Assembly (NCBI GenBank): GCA_029983595.1 | Contig: JASBZD010000001.1 | Span: forward strand, 1 to 63,665 | Length of the DNA: 63,665 nucleotides | Reading direction: 5' to 3' | Origin: Peptoniphilaceae bacterium | GTDB lineage: Bacteria; Bacillota; Clostridia; Tissierellales; Peptoniphilaceae | In this document: piece by piece, positions 45,561 through 54,720 of the stretch | Layout of the letters: every line of letters begins with the position of its first letter | How positions within the stretch are numbered: the stretch's first letter is position 1 | Translations under genes and position numbers: made by a program | The notes under the pieces: model-generated | The model's input: only the letters and a program-made list of their open reading frames with translations | Databases searched by the model: none | What the model was told of the DNA's origin: nothing

Positions 45561-46994
45561 ATGAGTTATAAAACAGTTGTAGGGCTTGAAATTCATGCCC
45601 AACTTAGTACAAATACAAAATCTTTTTCAGCTGATCCAAATAAATTTGGTTTAGATCCTAATACTGCTACTTATATTGGATCACTTGGTATGCCAGGAGC
45701 AATTCCTGTATTATCTAAGGAAGCGGTAGAATATGCGATTATGGCTGGTTTAGGTTTTAATTGTAACATAAATAAAGAATCTACATTTGAAAGAAAAAAA
45801 TATTTCTATCCAGATTTACCAGCAGGTTATCAAGTTACACAAGTAGATACTCCTATTGCATCTGATGGATATATAATTGTAAAAGATCTTGAAGAAAATG
45901 ATAAAAAAATAAGAATCCAAAGAATCCAAATTGAAGAAGACACTGGTAAATCTCTTCATGATGGAGGAGAGTTTGCATATCTAGATTATAATAGAAGTGG
46001 AGCTACTCTTATTGAAATAGTTTCATATCCAGATATAAATTCACCTGAAGAAGCAAAAGAATTTTTAACTAAACTAAGAAATACTCTAAGATTTTTAGAA
46101 ATTAGTGATGGTAAAATGGAAGAGGGTTCTTTAAGATGCGATGTAAACGTAAATGTTATAGATGAAAAAAATATTAAGAAATCATCCATTATAGAAGTTA
46201 AAAATGTTGGATCAATTTCGGCTGTAGGTAAGGTTATCGAATATGAAGCTAATAGACAAATAGAGCTTCTAGAAAAAAATGAAATAGAAGTTAGATCTAC
46301 TAGAAGATGGGATGATGAAGTAAATGAGACTGTCTTAATGAGACAAAAATTTACTGCAGATAACTTTAATTATTCTTATGATGGAGATGTGCCGAATTTA
46401 ATAATAGATGATGAAATTATAAATTCTGTTCGTGAAAAGATGCCTGAACTTTCTGATGAAAAACGCGAAAGATTTATTAAAGAATATAATTTATCAGAAT
46501 ATGATGCTTCTATATTAAGTAATGATAAAGATATTTCTATCTATTATGAGGATGTAAATAAGCTAGTAAATGACTCAACTTTAGTAGCTAACTATATTAT
46601 TAACGAACTTTTAAGAAGATTAAATGATGAAAATATTGAAATTAAAGATTTAAGATTTAAAGAAAATAATTTTTCAGATTTGTTAAATCTAATAAAAGAA
46701 AATAAGATTAATAATAATACAGCGAAAAAAGTGTTTAGAGTTATGTTTGAAGAAGGAATAGAACCAATTAGTTATATAGAAGAAAATAATCTAATTCAGG
46801 TTTCTGATGAAGGATTTATTGATTCTATAGTAGATGAAGTATTAGCTGAAAATCCAGAAACTATAGAACAATATTTATCTGGAAAAGATAGGGTATTAGG
46901 ATTTTTAGTAGGACAAGTTATGAAAAAATCTAAAGGTAAAGCTAATCCTTCTGTAGTTAATGAAATTATATTATCAAAAATTAAAAAACAATAG
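45561..46994 (+). CDS. gatB: Asp-tRNA(Asn)/Glu-tRNA(Gln) amidotransferase subunit B
   Basis: This 477-aa subunit phosphorylates the carboxylate of misacylated Glu-tRNA(Gln)/Asp-tRNA(Asn) and accepts ammonia. Metal/active-site residues are kept: Glu10 and His12 in GLEIH, and Glu125 in IEEDTGK. FYPDLPAGYQVTQ, DYNRSGATLIEIVS and KMEEGSLRCD are conserved, and the C-terminal tRNA-binding YqeY-like tail is complete (FLVGQVMKKSKGKANP). The usual DYRYFPEPD motif is changed to NYSYDGDVP. Zinc cysteines are absent, as in some other Firmicute GatB. ATG 45561 with AGGTGAG 4 nt upstream is chosen over GTG 45552. Confidence 0.93.
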   Translation: MSYKTVVGLEIHAQLSTNTKSFSADPNKFGLDPNTATYIGSLGMPGAIPVLSKEAVEYAIMAGLGFNCNINKESTFERKKYFYPDLPAGYQVTQVDTPIASDGYIIVKDLEENDKKIRIQRIQIEEDTGKSLHDGGEFAYLDYNRSGATLIEIVSYPDINSPEEAKEFLTKLRNTLRFLEISDGKMEEGSLRCDVNVNVIDEKNIKKSSIIEVKNVGSISAVGKVIEYEANRQIELLEKNEIEVRSTRRWDDEVNETVLMRQKFTADNFNYSYDGDVPNLIIDDEIINSVREKMPELSDEKRERFIKEYNLSEYDASILSNDKDISIYYEDVNKLVNDSTLVANYIINELLRRLNDENIEIKDLRFKENNFSDLLNLIKENKINNNTAKKVFRVMFEEGIEPISYIEENNLIQVSDEGFIDSIVDEVLAENPETIEQYLSGKDRVLGFLVGQVMKKSKGKANPSVVNEIILSKIKKQ

Positions 46995-47020
46995 AAATTT
47001 TTATAAATAACTGATATAAT
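46992..47020 (+). promoter_or_regulatory. Promoter of rpsO
   Basis: TGATATAAT at 47012-47020 is an extended -10; a weak TAGAAA -35 at 46992-46997 lies 17 nt upstream of TATAAT. It follows directly on the gatB stop. Confidence 0.65.
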
Positions 47021-47026
47021 AGTTTA

Positions 47027-47095
47027 GTCGATTACTTAGTTTTACGTTTCCTCAGCGATTACTCGGTAATTTGATAAATTAAATATTTTTGGAGG
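47027..47095 (+). promoter_or_regulatory. rpsO 5' leader, possibly S15-responsive
   Basis: The roughly 70-nt leader holds two CGATTACT repeats (47029, 47056) and a short ATTAC-TCG-GTAAT hairpin near 47058 before the ribosome binding site. S15 represses its own mRNA through diverse leaders in several bacteria. I cannot match this one to a known class. Confidence 0.3.
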
Positions 47096-47100
47096 AAAAA

Positions 47101-47370
47101 ATGATAACAAAAGACAAAAAACAAGAAATTATTGAAGAGTACAGAATAAATGAAACAGACACTGGCTCTCCACAAGTACAAATAGCTATTCTTACTGAAA
47201 GAATTAGTGAGCTTACTGAACATTTAAAAACTCATAAAAAGGACCACCATTCTAGAAGAGGTCTTCTTAAACTAGTTGGTAAAAGAAGAGGTCTTATGAG
47301 ATATTTAAAAGAAAAAGATATAGACGCTTACAGAGAACTTATCGAGAATTTAGGAATAAGAGGCATATAA
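47101..47370 (+). CDS. rpsO: 30S ribosomal protein S15
   Basis: This 89-aa protein binds the central domain of 16S rRNA. The family signature DTGSPQVQIAILTERI, HLKTHKKDHHSRRGLLKLVGKRRGLMRYL is intact. ATG 47101 with GGAGG 5 nt upstream is chosen over ATG 47089, which overlaps the ribosome binding site. It is monocistronic or partly co-transcribed with pnp through the terminator. Confidence 0.97.
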   Translation: MITKDKKQEIIEEYRINETDTGSPQVQIAILTERISELTEHLKTHKKDHHSRRGLLKLVGKRRGLMRYLKEKDIDAYRELIENLGIRGI

Positions 47371-47373
47371 TAC

Positions 47374-47400
47374 AAGAGTGGGTTTTCCCACTCTTTAGTT
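47374..47400 (+). terminator. Terminator between rpsO and pnp
   Basis: AAGAGTGGG and CCCACTCTT form a perfect 9-bp stem with a TTTT loop, followed by a T-rich stretch. Confidence 0.85.
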
Positions 47401-47416
47401 TTAATTAGGAGATTTT

Positions 47417-49540
47417 ATGGAAAAAAATTTTTCTTATAATTTAGCAGGTAGAAATATAGAAGTTAGTATTGGAAAAGTCGCTGAACAGGCTTCTGGGTCT
47501 TGTCTTGTTCGTTATGGCGATACTGTAGTTTTAGCTACTGCTACTGCTTCTGACAGTCCAAGAGAAGGAGTGGACTTTTTTCCACTTACTGTAGAATATG
47601 TCGAAAAACTTTATTCTGTAGGTAAAATACCGGGTGGATTTTTAAAAAGAGAAGGAAAACCAACTGATAATGCAGTTTTAAATTCTAGGCTTATTGATAG
47701 GCCTATAAGACCTTTATTTCCTGAAGGATATAAAAATGATGTTCAAATAATTACTACGGTTTTAAGCTCGGATATAGATAATGAACCAAGTATTTTAGCT
47801 ATGAACGGAGCATCTATAGCTTTATCAATTTCTAATATTCCTTTTATGGGTCCAATAGGATCTGTAGCAGTAGGATATATTGATGGAGAATATATTATAA
47901 ACCCATCACTTACTGATAGAGAAAATTCTGATTTATATTTAGTTATTTCTGGTACTGAAGATGCAATCATGATGATTGAAGCGGGTGCAGATATTCTAGA
48001 TGAAGAAATAGTATTAAATGCTATTTTATTTGGACATGAAGAAATTAAAAATATCTGCAAATTTATAAAAGAAATTCAGTCAGAAGTTGGGGTAGAAAAA
48101 TCTGAAGTAATCGTTCCAGAAAAAAATACAGAATTATTTAGTAAAATAGAAGAGTTTGGTAGAGAAAAACTTCATGATGCTATGAATAATAGCGATAAAA
48201 TGAAACGTGGCGAACTTACAAACTTAGCTATTAATGAAATACACGATAGATTTGATGAAGAATATGAAGATGAAAAGAATCTAATTTCTGAATATATAGA
48301 TGAAATTATAGGCGATGTATTTAGACGTCAAATATTAGATGAAAAAGAAAGACCTGATGGTAGAGCTTTCGATGAAATTAGAAATATTTGGTCTGAAGTT
48401 TCTATACTTCCAAGAACTCATGGTTCTGGATTATTTACTAGAGGTCAAACTCAAGTTTTATCAGTCCTTACACTAGGAAGTGTATCAGAAGAGCAGATTT
48501 TAGATGGACTTGAAGAAGATGAAAATAAACGTTATATCCATCACTATAATTTTCCACCATACAGTGTAGGGGATACTAGACCTATGAGAAGTCCTGGTCG
48601 TAGAGAAGTGGGACATGGTAATCTTGCAGAAAAAGCTTTAATTCCGGTAATACCTTCTACCGATGATTTTCCATATACAATAAGAGTTGTATCAGAAGTT
48701 TTAAGTTCTAATGGTTCTTCATCTCAAGCATCAGTTTGTGGATCGACTCTGGCTTTAATGGACGGTGGAGTCCCTATCAAAGCTCCAGTAGCAGGTATCG
48801 CAATGGGTCTTATTAAAGAAGAAGATAATGTGGTAATTTTAACTGATATTCAAGGTCTTGAAGACCATTTAGGTGATATGGACTTTAAGGTAGCTGGTAC
48901 TAGAGATGGAATTACAGCTATTCAAATGGATATTAAAATAGATGGTATAGATGAAAATATTTTACGACAAGCTTTATCAAAAGCTAGAGATGCTAGATTA
49001 TTTATTTTAGATAAAATTGATGAAACTATTTCATCACCTCGAAAGTCTCTATCTCCTTATGCACCTAAAATTTACTCTATATCTATAGACCCAGAAAAAA
49101 TTGGCGAAGTTATAGGTACTGGTGGAAAAGTTATTAATAAAATTATTGAAGAAACTGGTGTGAAAATAGATATTGAGGAAGATGGAAATATATTTATTCT
49201 TTCAGAATCTGAAGAAAATGCTAAAAAAGCAATAAGTATAATAGAAGATATCACTCGTGAAATTGAAGTAGGTGAAACTTACTCTGGAAAAGTAGTAAGA
49301 ATTACTAACTTTGGAGCTTTTGTAGAGATTGCTAAAGGAAAAGAAGGTATGGTTCATATCTCAAAACTTGCTCATGAAAGAGTCGAAAAAGTAGAAGATG
49401 TTTTAAAAGTTGGAGACATTATTGACGTTAAAGTAATTGAAATTGATAAAATGGGTAGAATAAATTTATCAAGAAAAGCTTTATTACCAAAACCTGAAAA
49501 ACAAGAAAAAAATGAAAAAGTTATTTCAAATGAGCAATAA
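47417..49540 (+). CDS. pnp: Polynucleotide phosphorylase
   Basis: This 707-aa phosphorolytic 3'-5' exoribonuclease takes part in mRNA decay. Two RNase PH domains (the second starting near residue 310 with RPDGRAFDEIR, active-site DHLGDMDFKVAGT), a KH domain (IGEVIGTGGKVINKIIEETG) and an S1 domain (GETYSGKVVRITNFGAFVEI) are present in the normal order. The rpsO-pnp pairing is conserved widely. Confidence 0.97.
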   Translation: MEKNFSYNLAGRNIEVSIGKVAEQASGSCLVRYGDTVVLATATASDSPREGVDFFPLTVEYVEKLYSVGKIPGGFLKREGKPTDNAVLNSRLIDRPIRPLFPEGYKNDVQIITTVLSSDIDNEPSILAMNGASIALSISNIPFMGPIGSVAVGYIDGEYIINPSLTDRENSDLYLVISGTEDAIMMIEAGADILDEEIVLNAILFGHEEIKNICKFIKEIQSEVGVEKSEVIVPEKNTELFSKIEEFGREKLHDAMNNSDKMKRGELTNLAINEIHDRFDEEYEDEKNLISEYIDEIIGDVFRRQILDEKERPDGRAFDEIRNIWSEVSILPRTHGSGLFTRGQTQVLSVLTLGSVSEEQILDGLEEDENKRYIHHYNFPPYSVGDTRPMRSPGRREVGHGNLAEKALIPVIPSTDDFPYTIRVVSEVLSSNGSSSQASVCGSTLALMDGGVPIKAPVAGIAMGLIKEEDNVVILTDIQGLEDHLGDMDFKVAGTRDGITAIQMDIKIDGIDENILRQALSKARDARLFILDKIDETISSPRKSLSPYAPKIYSISIDPEKIGEVIGTGGKVINKIIEETGVKIDIEEDGNIFILSESEENAKKAISIIEDITREIEVGETYSGKVVRITNFGAFVEIAKGKEGMVHISKLAHERVEKVEDVLKVGDIIDVKVIEIDKMGRINLSRKALLPKPEKQEKNEKVISNEQ

Positions 49541-49565
49541 TATATAAATTTACGGGGGTTATAAT

Positions 49566-49919
49566 ATGTCTATACAAATTGAAAAAGATTTAGGTACTTT
49601 AACTATTGATAGCGAAGTTATAGCAAAGATAGCTGGTTATGCAGCGCTAGAAAGCTATGGAATAGTTGGGATGGCATCAAAAAATACTAAAGAGGGTATT
49701 TTTGAACTATTAAAGATTGATTACCTTACTAAAGGCATTGTAGCCAATACTAATGATGACAGAATTATTATTGACCTTAATGTTATTTTAGAATATGGCA
49801 TAAATATTGATGTCGTTTCTCAAAATATTATAGATAATGTCAGATATAATGTGAAAAATATTACTGGATTAGAAGTAGACGAAGTTAATGTTATAGTCCA
49901 AGGTATAAGAATAGATTAA
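49566..49919 (+). CDS. Asp23/Gls24-family envelope-stress protein
   Basis: This 117-aa protein has the family pattern: IDSEVIAKIAGYAALESYGIVGMA, then INVDVVSQNI-like and the C-terminal VDEVNVIVQGIRI. Such paralogues commonly precede the DAK2/FakA gene (B. subtilis yloU-yloV), as here. Members act in envelope homeostasis; the exact role is unclear. Confidence 0.9.
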   Translation: MSIQIEKDLGTLTIDSEVIAKIAGYAALESYGIVGMASKNTKEGIFELLKIDYLTKGIVANTNDDRIIIDLNVILEYGINIDVVSQNIIDNVRYNVKNITGLEVDEVNVIVQGIRID

Positions 49920-49934
49920 TCTTGGAGGTTTTAA

Positions 49935-51605
49935 TTGGATAAAATATATTTAGAAGATATTAGAAATGCTGTTATTTCAGCTTCTAACAACTTATTTATA
50001 AATAAAGAAATAGTTAATGATTTAAATGTATTTCCAGTTCCTGATGGAGATACAGGTACTAATATGAATATGACTTTTCAAAGCGCTGTAAAAGTAGCTA
50101 CTAAAGAGGACAGTCATACTATTAAAGAATATTTATCTAGTTTTTCTAAAGGATCTTTACTTGGAGCTAGAGGTAACTCAGGAGTTATTTTATCTCAAAT
50201 TATTAGGGGATTTGTAGAATCTATTCCTCAAAATATTGAGAGTCTTGATATAAATGATTTAAAACGCGGCTTATCTAATAGTGCTGACGTAGCTTATAAT
50301 GCAGTTATGAAGCCTACAGAAGGTACTATACTTACTGTTATAAAAGATATGGCCACTTATTCTAAGAGATATCCTAGAAATAAAGGTGATATATTACAAT
50401 TTTTAAATGATGTCTATAATGAGGGCATGGCATCAGTTGAAAGAACTCCAGAATTATTACCTATTTTAAAAGAGTCGGGAGTAGTTGACTCTGGGGCTCG
50501 TGGATTAATGTATATCGTAGAGGGAATTTTAAAATATTTTCAAGGTGATAAAAGTTTATTAGAAACTGAAAACCTAGAAAGTGTAAAGATTAAAAATTCT
50601 CTAGATAAATCTGATAATAAACAAACAGATATTAAGTTTGGATATTGTACAGAATTTATACTTAAATTGGGTGAGCCTAATGGTAAAATAATCGAAGGCG
50701 AGCTACGAGATTATTTATCAAATATTGGAGATAGTATAGTAGCTGTAGGTTTAGAAGATGTAGTAAAAATACATGTCCATACAAATGACCCTGGAAAGGC
50801 TTTACAAAAAGCATTATCTTTTGGTTCTCTATCTGATATAAAAGTTGATAATATGAGAGAACAACATAACGAAATTATGTTTACAAAAGAACAAATTGCA
50901 GGGGAAGAGCCAATTGAAGAGTCTATCATAGAAGAAAAAAAAGAACATCTGAAAAAAGCTTTTATAGCAGTATCTTCAGGTGAAGGGTTTAATAAAATTT
51001 ATAGAGATTTAGGCGTTACTAAAATTATATCTGGTGGTCAAACAATGAATCCAAGCACTGAGGATTTACTTGGTGCAGTAGAAGAATTAGATGCTGATGA
51101 TATTTTTATTCTTCCTAATAACTCTAATATTATTTTAGCTGCTAATCAAGTAAAAACACTGACTGATAAAAATGTCCATATATTACCTACTAGAAGTATG
51201 CCTGAAGGTATAGCATCTATTATTTCGTCTTTACAAGAAGATAATCCACAAAACATTATTGTAAATGCAAAGGATTCAATAGACCAAATGAAGGTAGGAG
51301 AAGTTACTTATGCTGTAAGAGGTACTACTTTTAATGGTAAAGAAATTAAAGAAGGACAGATAATTGGAATAGTGGGAAAAGATTTAATATCTAAAGATGA
51401 GTCTATAGAAAAATCAACTATTGAATTAGCTAGAAATATTATAGATGACGAAACTTCTATTTTATCAATATATTATGGTTCTGATACAAAATTAGAGGAT
51501 GCAGAAGTTTTAACTGAAAAACTAGAAGAGGAGTTTGATGATATAGATATTGAACTAGTATACGGTGGACAACCTCTTTATTATTACATTTTATCTGCAG
51601 AATAA
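49935..51605 (+). CDS. fakA: Fatty acid kinase subunit FakA (DAK2 domain)
   Basis: This 556-aa kinase phosphorylates fatty acids carried by FakB so that they can enter phospholipid synthesis. The N-terminal Dak2 nucleotide site (PVPDGDTGTNMNMT and GARGNSGVILSQI) and the middle and C-terminal EDD-like domains are present. Start is TTG 49935 with GGAGG 6 nt upstream. It overlaps recG by one base. Confidence 0.92.
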   Translation: MDKIYLEDIRNAVISASNNLFINKEIVNDLNVFPVPDGDTGTNMNMTFQSAVKVATKEDSHTIKEYLSSFSKGSLLGARGNSGVILSQIIRGFVESIPQNIESLDINDLKRGLSNSADVAYNAVMKPTEGTILTVIKDMATYSKRYPRNKGDILQFLNDVYNEGMASVERTPELLPILKESGVVDSGARGLMYIVEGILKYFQGDKSLLETENLESVKIKNSLDKSDNKQTDIKFGYCTEFILKLGEPNGKIIEGELRDYLSNIGDSIVAVGLEDVVKIHVHTNDPGKALQKALSFGSLSDIKVDNMREQHNEIMFTKEQIAGEEPIEESIIEEKKEHLKKAFIAVSSGEGFNKIYRDLGVTKIISGGQTMNPSTEDLLGAVEELDADDIFILPNNSNIILAANQVKTLTDKNVHILPTRSMPEGIASIISSLQEDNPQNIIVNAKDSIDQMKVGEVTYAVRGTTFNGKEIKEGQIIGIVGKDLISKDESIEKSTIELARNIIDDETSILSIYYGSDTKLEDAEVLTEKLEEEFDDIDIELVYGGQPLYYYILSAE

Positions 51606-53638
51606 TGATAAATTTAACTGAGATTAATGTTACCAATATTAAAGGAGTTGGCGAAAAAAAAGCTAAACTTCTAAAAAAATTAAAAATTGAAACAATTTAT
51701 GACCTTTTAACTTATTATCCCAGAGATTATGAAAACTTTTCTGAAGTTTTTAAAATAAGGGACAAAATAAATTCAAAAGGTCTTTTTAAAGTTAAAGTAA
51801 CCTCAAAACCTGTAGTAAGGCTAATTAGATCTAACTTAAAATTAACTACAATTAATGTAAAAGATGACAGTATGGGGGCAGTTTTAGTTTTTTTTAACTT
51901 ACCATATTTTATGCAAAGTTATTTTACAAGAGGAAACGAGTTATATATTTATGGTGAAGTTTCTAAAAAAAATTACGAAATTCAAATTACTAATGCTGAA
52001 ATAGTAAATAATTCTAAAATTGGAACTTTTAGTCCTATTTATGGACTTACTGCGGGATTAAGTAATAATGAGATTACTAAAATTACCAAAAATGCATTAT
52101 CTTCATTTTCTGAAAAAATAATAGACTATCTACCTGGACAAGTAAAAGATAAATCGATCTTAATGGACAAATATGAAGCTATTGAAAATATACATTTCCC
52201 AAAAAGCATTGATTTATATAATAGTGCTCGTAGGCGATTGGCATTTGATGAAATATTTTTTCTTCAAGGTGTTTTAAAATCACAAAACTTTAGATCTGAC
52301 TCTAAAAATAGCAAAAATATTTTAATAGATAATGATTTACTTAATAATTTTTATGAAAATCTTCCTTTTAGCTTAACTGGAGCGCAAAAAAGAGTTTTAG
52401 ATGAAATTTTTATTGATTTTAAAAATCAAAATATGAATCGGCTAGTTCAAGGAGATGTAGGCTCTGGAAAGACAGTTATAGCTGCCATATGCCTTTTAAT
52501 AGCTTCAATAAATGGATATCAAAGTGCTATTATGGCGCCAACTGAAATTCTAGCAAAACAACATTTTGAAACAATTAAAAAGTTTCTTAAATCCTATGAT
52601 TTAGATATAAGACTTCTTATAGGATCTACATTAAATAAGGAGAAACAGACAATATATGATGATTTAGAAAGCGGGAAAATTGATATAATAGTAGGAACAC
52701 ATTCTTTAATACAAGAATCAGTTGTTTTTAATAATTTAGTTTTGACAATAGTAGATGAGCAGCATAGGTTTGGAGTAGAACAGCGTAAAGCTTTATACAA
52801 TAAAGGGGATCATCCATATAATCTTTCTATGACTGCTACACCGATTCCTAGATCTTTAGCTTTAATTCTCTATTCAGAAATGGATATATCAGTTATTGAC
52901 GAACTTCCTCCTGGTAGACAAGAGATTGATACTAGTGTGATAAATTATAGTTATATAGATAGACTAGATAAATTCGTAATAAAGCAGATTAAAGAGGGTA
53001 GGCAGGTATATGTTGTCTGTCCATTAATTGATGAATCTGATATGCCTTTAAAATCTTTAGAGGAAGTGTTTAGCCATTACAATAGCAGTACTTTTTTAGA
53101 TGAAAATATATCGACTTGTGCGCTACATGGAAAGATGAAGTCTTCTGAAAAAGAAAAAATTATGCAAGATTTTAAGGATAGAAAATATGATGTTATTGTT
53201 TCTACGACTGTTATAGAGGTAGGTGTAGATGTCCCAAATGCTAACCTAATGATTATATATGATGCAGATAGATTTGGACTTGCTCAGCTTCACCAGCTTA
53301 GAGGAAGAGTGGGTAGAGGAAAGCATAAATCATATTGTGTACTAATTACTAATAGCAACTCTGAAGTATCCTATAATAGACTTCAAATTATGAAAGAATC
53401 TACTGATGGATTTTTTATTGCTAATAAAGATTTAGAGTTTAGAGGTCAAGGCGAGCTACTAGGTACAAGACAACATGGTATAAATGATCTTTATTTTATA
53501 GATCTTAATAAAGATTTAAAAATGATAAAATATATTCAAGATAATTATGATAGAATTTTTAATGAAATAAAGAGATATGATGAACTAGAAAATGAATATA
53601 AAACTTCAATTTCTTATTTAACTAGAGATTCAAAATAA
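51605..53638 (+). CDS. recG: ATP-dependent DNA helicase RecG
   Basis: This 677-aa helicase regresses stalled forks and resolves branched DNA. An N-terminal wedge/OB domain (DLLTYYPRDYENFS), Walker A GDVGSGKT, DEQH box, TATPIPRSL and the C-terminal TRG motif region (GLAQLHQLRGRVGRGKHKSYC) are present. It follows fakA directly, a common Firmicute arrangement. Confidence 0.96.
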   Translation: MINLTEINVTNIKGVGEKKAKLLKKLKIETIYDLLTYYPRDYENFSEVFKIRDKINSKGLFKVKVTSKPVVRLIRSNLKLTTINVKDDSMGAVLVFFNLPYFMQSYFTRGNELYIYGEVSKKNYEIQITNAEIVNNSKIGTFSPIYGLTAGLSNNEITKITKNALSSFSEKIIDYLPGQVKDKSILMDKYEAIENIHFPKSIDLYNSARRRLAFDEIFFLQGVLKSQNFRSDSKNSKNILIDNDLLNNFYENLPFSLTGAQKRVLDEIFIDFKNQNMNRLVQGDVGSGKTVIAAICLLIASINGYQSAIMAPTEILAKQHFETIKKFLKSYDLDIRLLIGSTLNKEKQTIYDDLESGKIDIIVGTHSLIQESVVFNNLVLTIVDEQHRFGVEQRKALYNKGDHPYNLSMTATPIPRSLALILYSEMDISVIDELPPGRQEIDTSVINYSYIDRLDKFVIKQIKEGRQVYVVCPLIDESDMPLKSLEEVFSHYNSSTFLDENISTCALHGKMKSSEKEKIMQDFKDRKYDVIVSTTVIEVGVDVPNANLMIIYDADRFGLAQLHQLRGRVGRGKHKSYCVLITNSNSEVSYNRLQIMKESTDGFFIANKDLEFRGQGELLGTRQHGINDLYFIDLNKDLKMIKYIQDNYDRIFNEIKRYDELENEYKTSISYLTRDSK

Positions 53639-53644
53639 GAATAC

Positions 53645-53673
53645 TTGTTATATTTATATTATTATGCTAATAT
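53645..53673 (+). promoter_or_regulatory. Promoter of rsmD-coaD
   Basis: TTGTTA at 53645-53650 and TAATAT at 53668-53673 are 17 nt apart, just before rsmD. Confidence 0.6.
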
Positions 53674-53691
53674 TTTTATAAGGTATTAAAT

Positions 53692-54231
53692 ATGAGAATA
53701 ATAACAGGTAAACGCAGAGGTCTCAAGCTATTTACACCTAAAGATAATAGTATAAGGCCTACGGAAGATAGAATTAAAGAATCTATTTTTAATATAATCG
53801 GAAATGTTAGTGATTCGGTTGTTTTAGATTTATATTCGGGTACTGGATCTATTGGATTAGAGTTTTTATCACGTGGTTCAAAAGAAGTTTATTTAGTAGA
53901 TAAAAGTTTAAAATCTATAGAAATAATCAAAAAAAATGTTGAGAAAATATCTTTAGATGGGGTATTTATATATCATATAGATTCTACTAAAGCACTAGAT
54001 AAATTTAAAAATAAAAAATTTAATTATATTTATATAGACCCACCATACGATAATATTTCAGAATATAAGAATTCTCTTAGTACTTTATATAATAATAAAA
54101 ATACAGATGATACTTTAATCATAGTTGAGTCAAGAGATGAATTAGATATAAAAGAGATAGATTTATTTAATATTATTGATAAAAGAGATTATAAAAGTAA
54201 GATTGTATATTTTTTAAGAGGCAAGAATTGA
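53692..54231 (+). CDS. rsmD: 16S rRNA (guanine-966-N2)-methyltransferase RsmD
   Basis: This 179-aa SAM-dependent methyltransferase starts MRIITGKRRGLKL, has RPTEDRIKESIFNIIG, the SAM loop DLYSGTGSIGLEFLSRG and the catalytic IDPPYD. It modifies the 30S subunit. It overlaps coaD, the usual neighbour. Confidence 0.94.
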   Translation: MRIITGKRRGLKLFTPKDNSIRPTEDRIKESIFNIIGNVSDSVVLDLYSGTGSIGLEFLSRGSKEVYLVDKSLKSIEIIKKNVEKISLDGVFIYHIDSTKALDKFKNKKFNYIYIDPPYDNISEYKNSLSTLYNNKNTDDTLIIVESRDELDIKEIDLFNIIDKRDYKSKIVYFLRGKN

Positions 54232-54719
54232 AAGTAATATACCCTGGTAGTTTTGACCCAGTAACTAATGGTCATTTGGACATTATAAAACGTGCTTCAG
54301 AAAACTTTGATGAAGTTATAGTTGCAATATTAGATAATAAAAGTAAGAAACCATTGTTTAATGTAAAAGAGCGTAAATATATGCTCAAGGAATCTGTGAA
54401 GGATTTAGATAATGTAGAGATAGATAGTTTCTCAGGTCTGTTAGTTGAATATGTAAAGAAATCTGATACAAATGTAGTACTAAGAGGCTTAAGAGTAGTT
54501 TCTGATTACGAAAACGAAATGAGAAATGCTCTAGCTAATAAAAGTTTAGATAATAATATTGAAACTTTATTTATGGTTTCAAAAGCAGAATACACTTTCT
54601 TAAGTTCGAGTATAGTTAAAGAGATAGCAAGTTTTCATGGTAATGTTGAAGAACTCGTTCCAAAAGTAGTAAATGAGAATTTAAAGGAAAAATATAAAAA
54701 TACATATTTGGAGGATTAA
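54228..54719 (+). CDS. coaD: Phosphopantetheine adenylyltransferase CoaD
   Basis: This 163-aa enzyme makes dephospho-CoA from 4'-phosphopantetheine and ATP. The nucleotidyltransferase motif YPGSFDPVTNGHLDII, LRGLRVVSDYENEM and the C-terminal SSSIVKEIASFHGNV are present. Start is TTG 54228, with GAGG 6 nt upstream. Confidence 0.96.
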   Translation: MKVIYPGSFDPVTNGHLDIIKRASENFDEVIVAILDNKSKKPLFNVKERKYMLKESVKDLDNVEIDSFSGLLVEYVKKSDTNVVLRGLRVVSDYENEMRNALANKSLDNNIETLFMVSKAEYTFLSSSIVKEIASFHGNVEELVPKVVNENLKEKYKNTYLED

Positions 54720-54720
54720 A

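Noticed and set aside
45561..46994. Loss of zinc cysteines in GatB as evidence of degeneration
   Set aside because: Staphylococcus aureus GatB, as I recall its sequence, also lacks these cysteines, and the metal/active-site residues are present; only the RYFPEPD change remains unusual.
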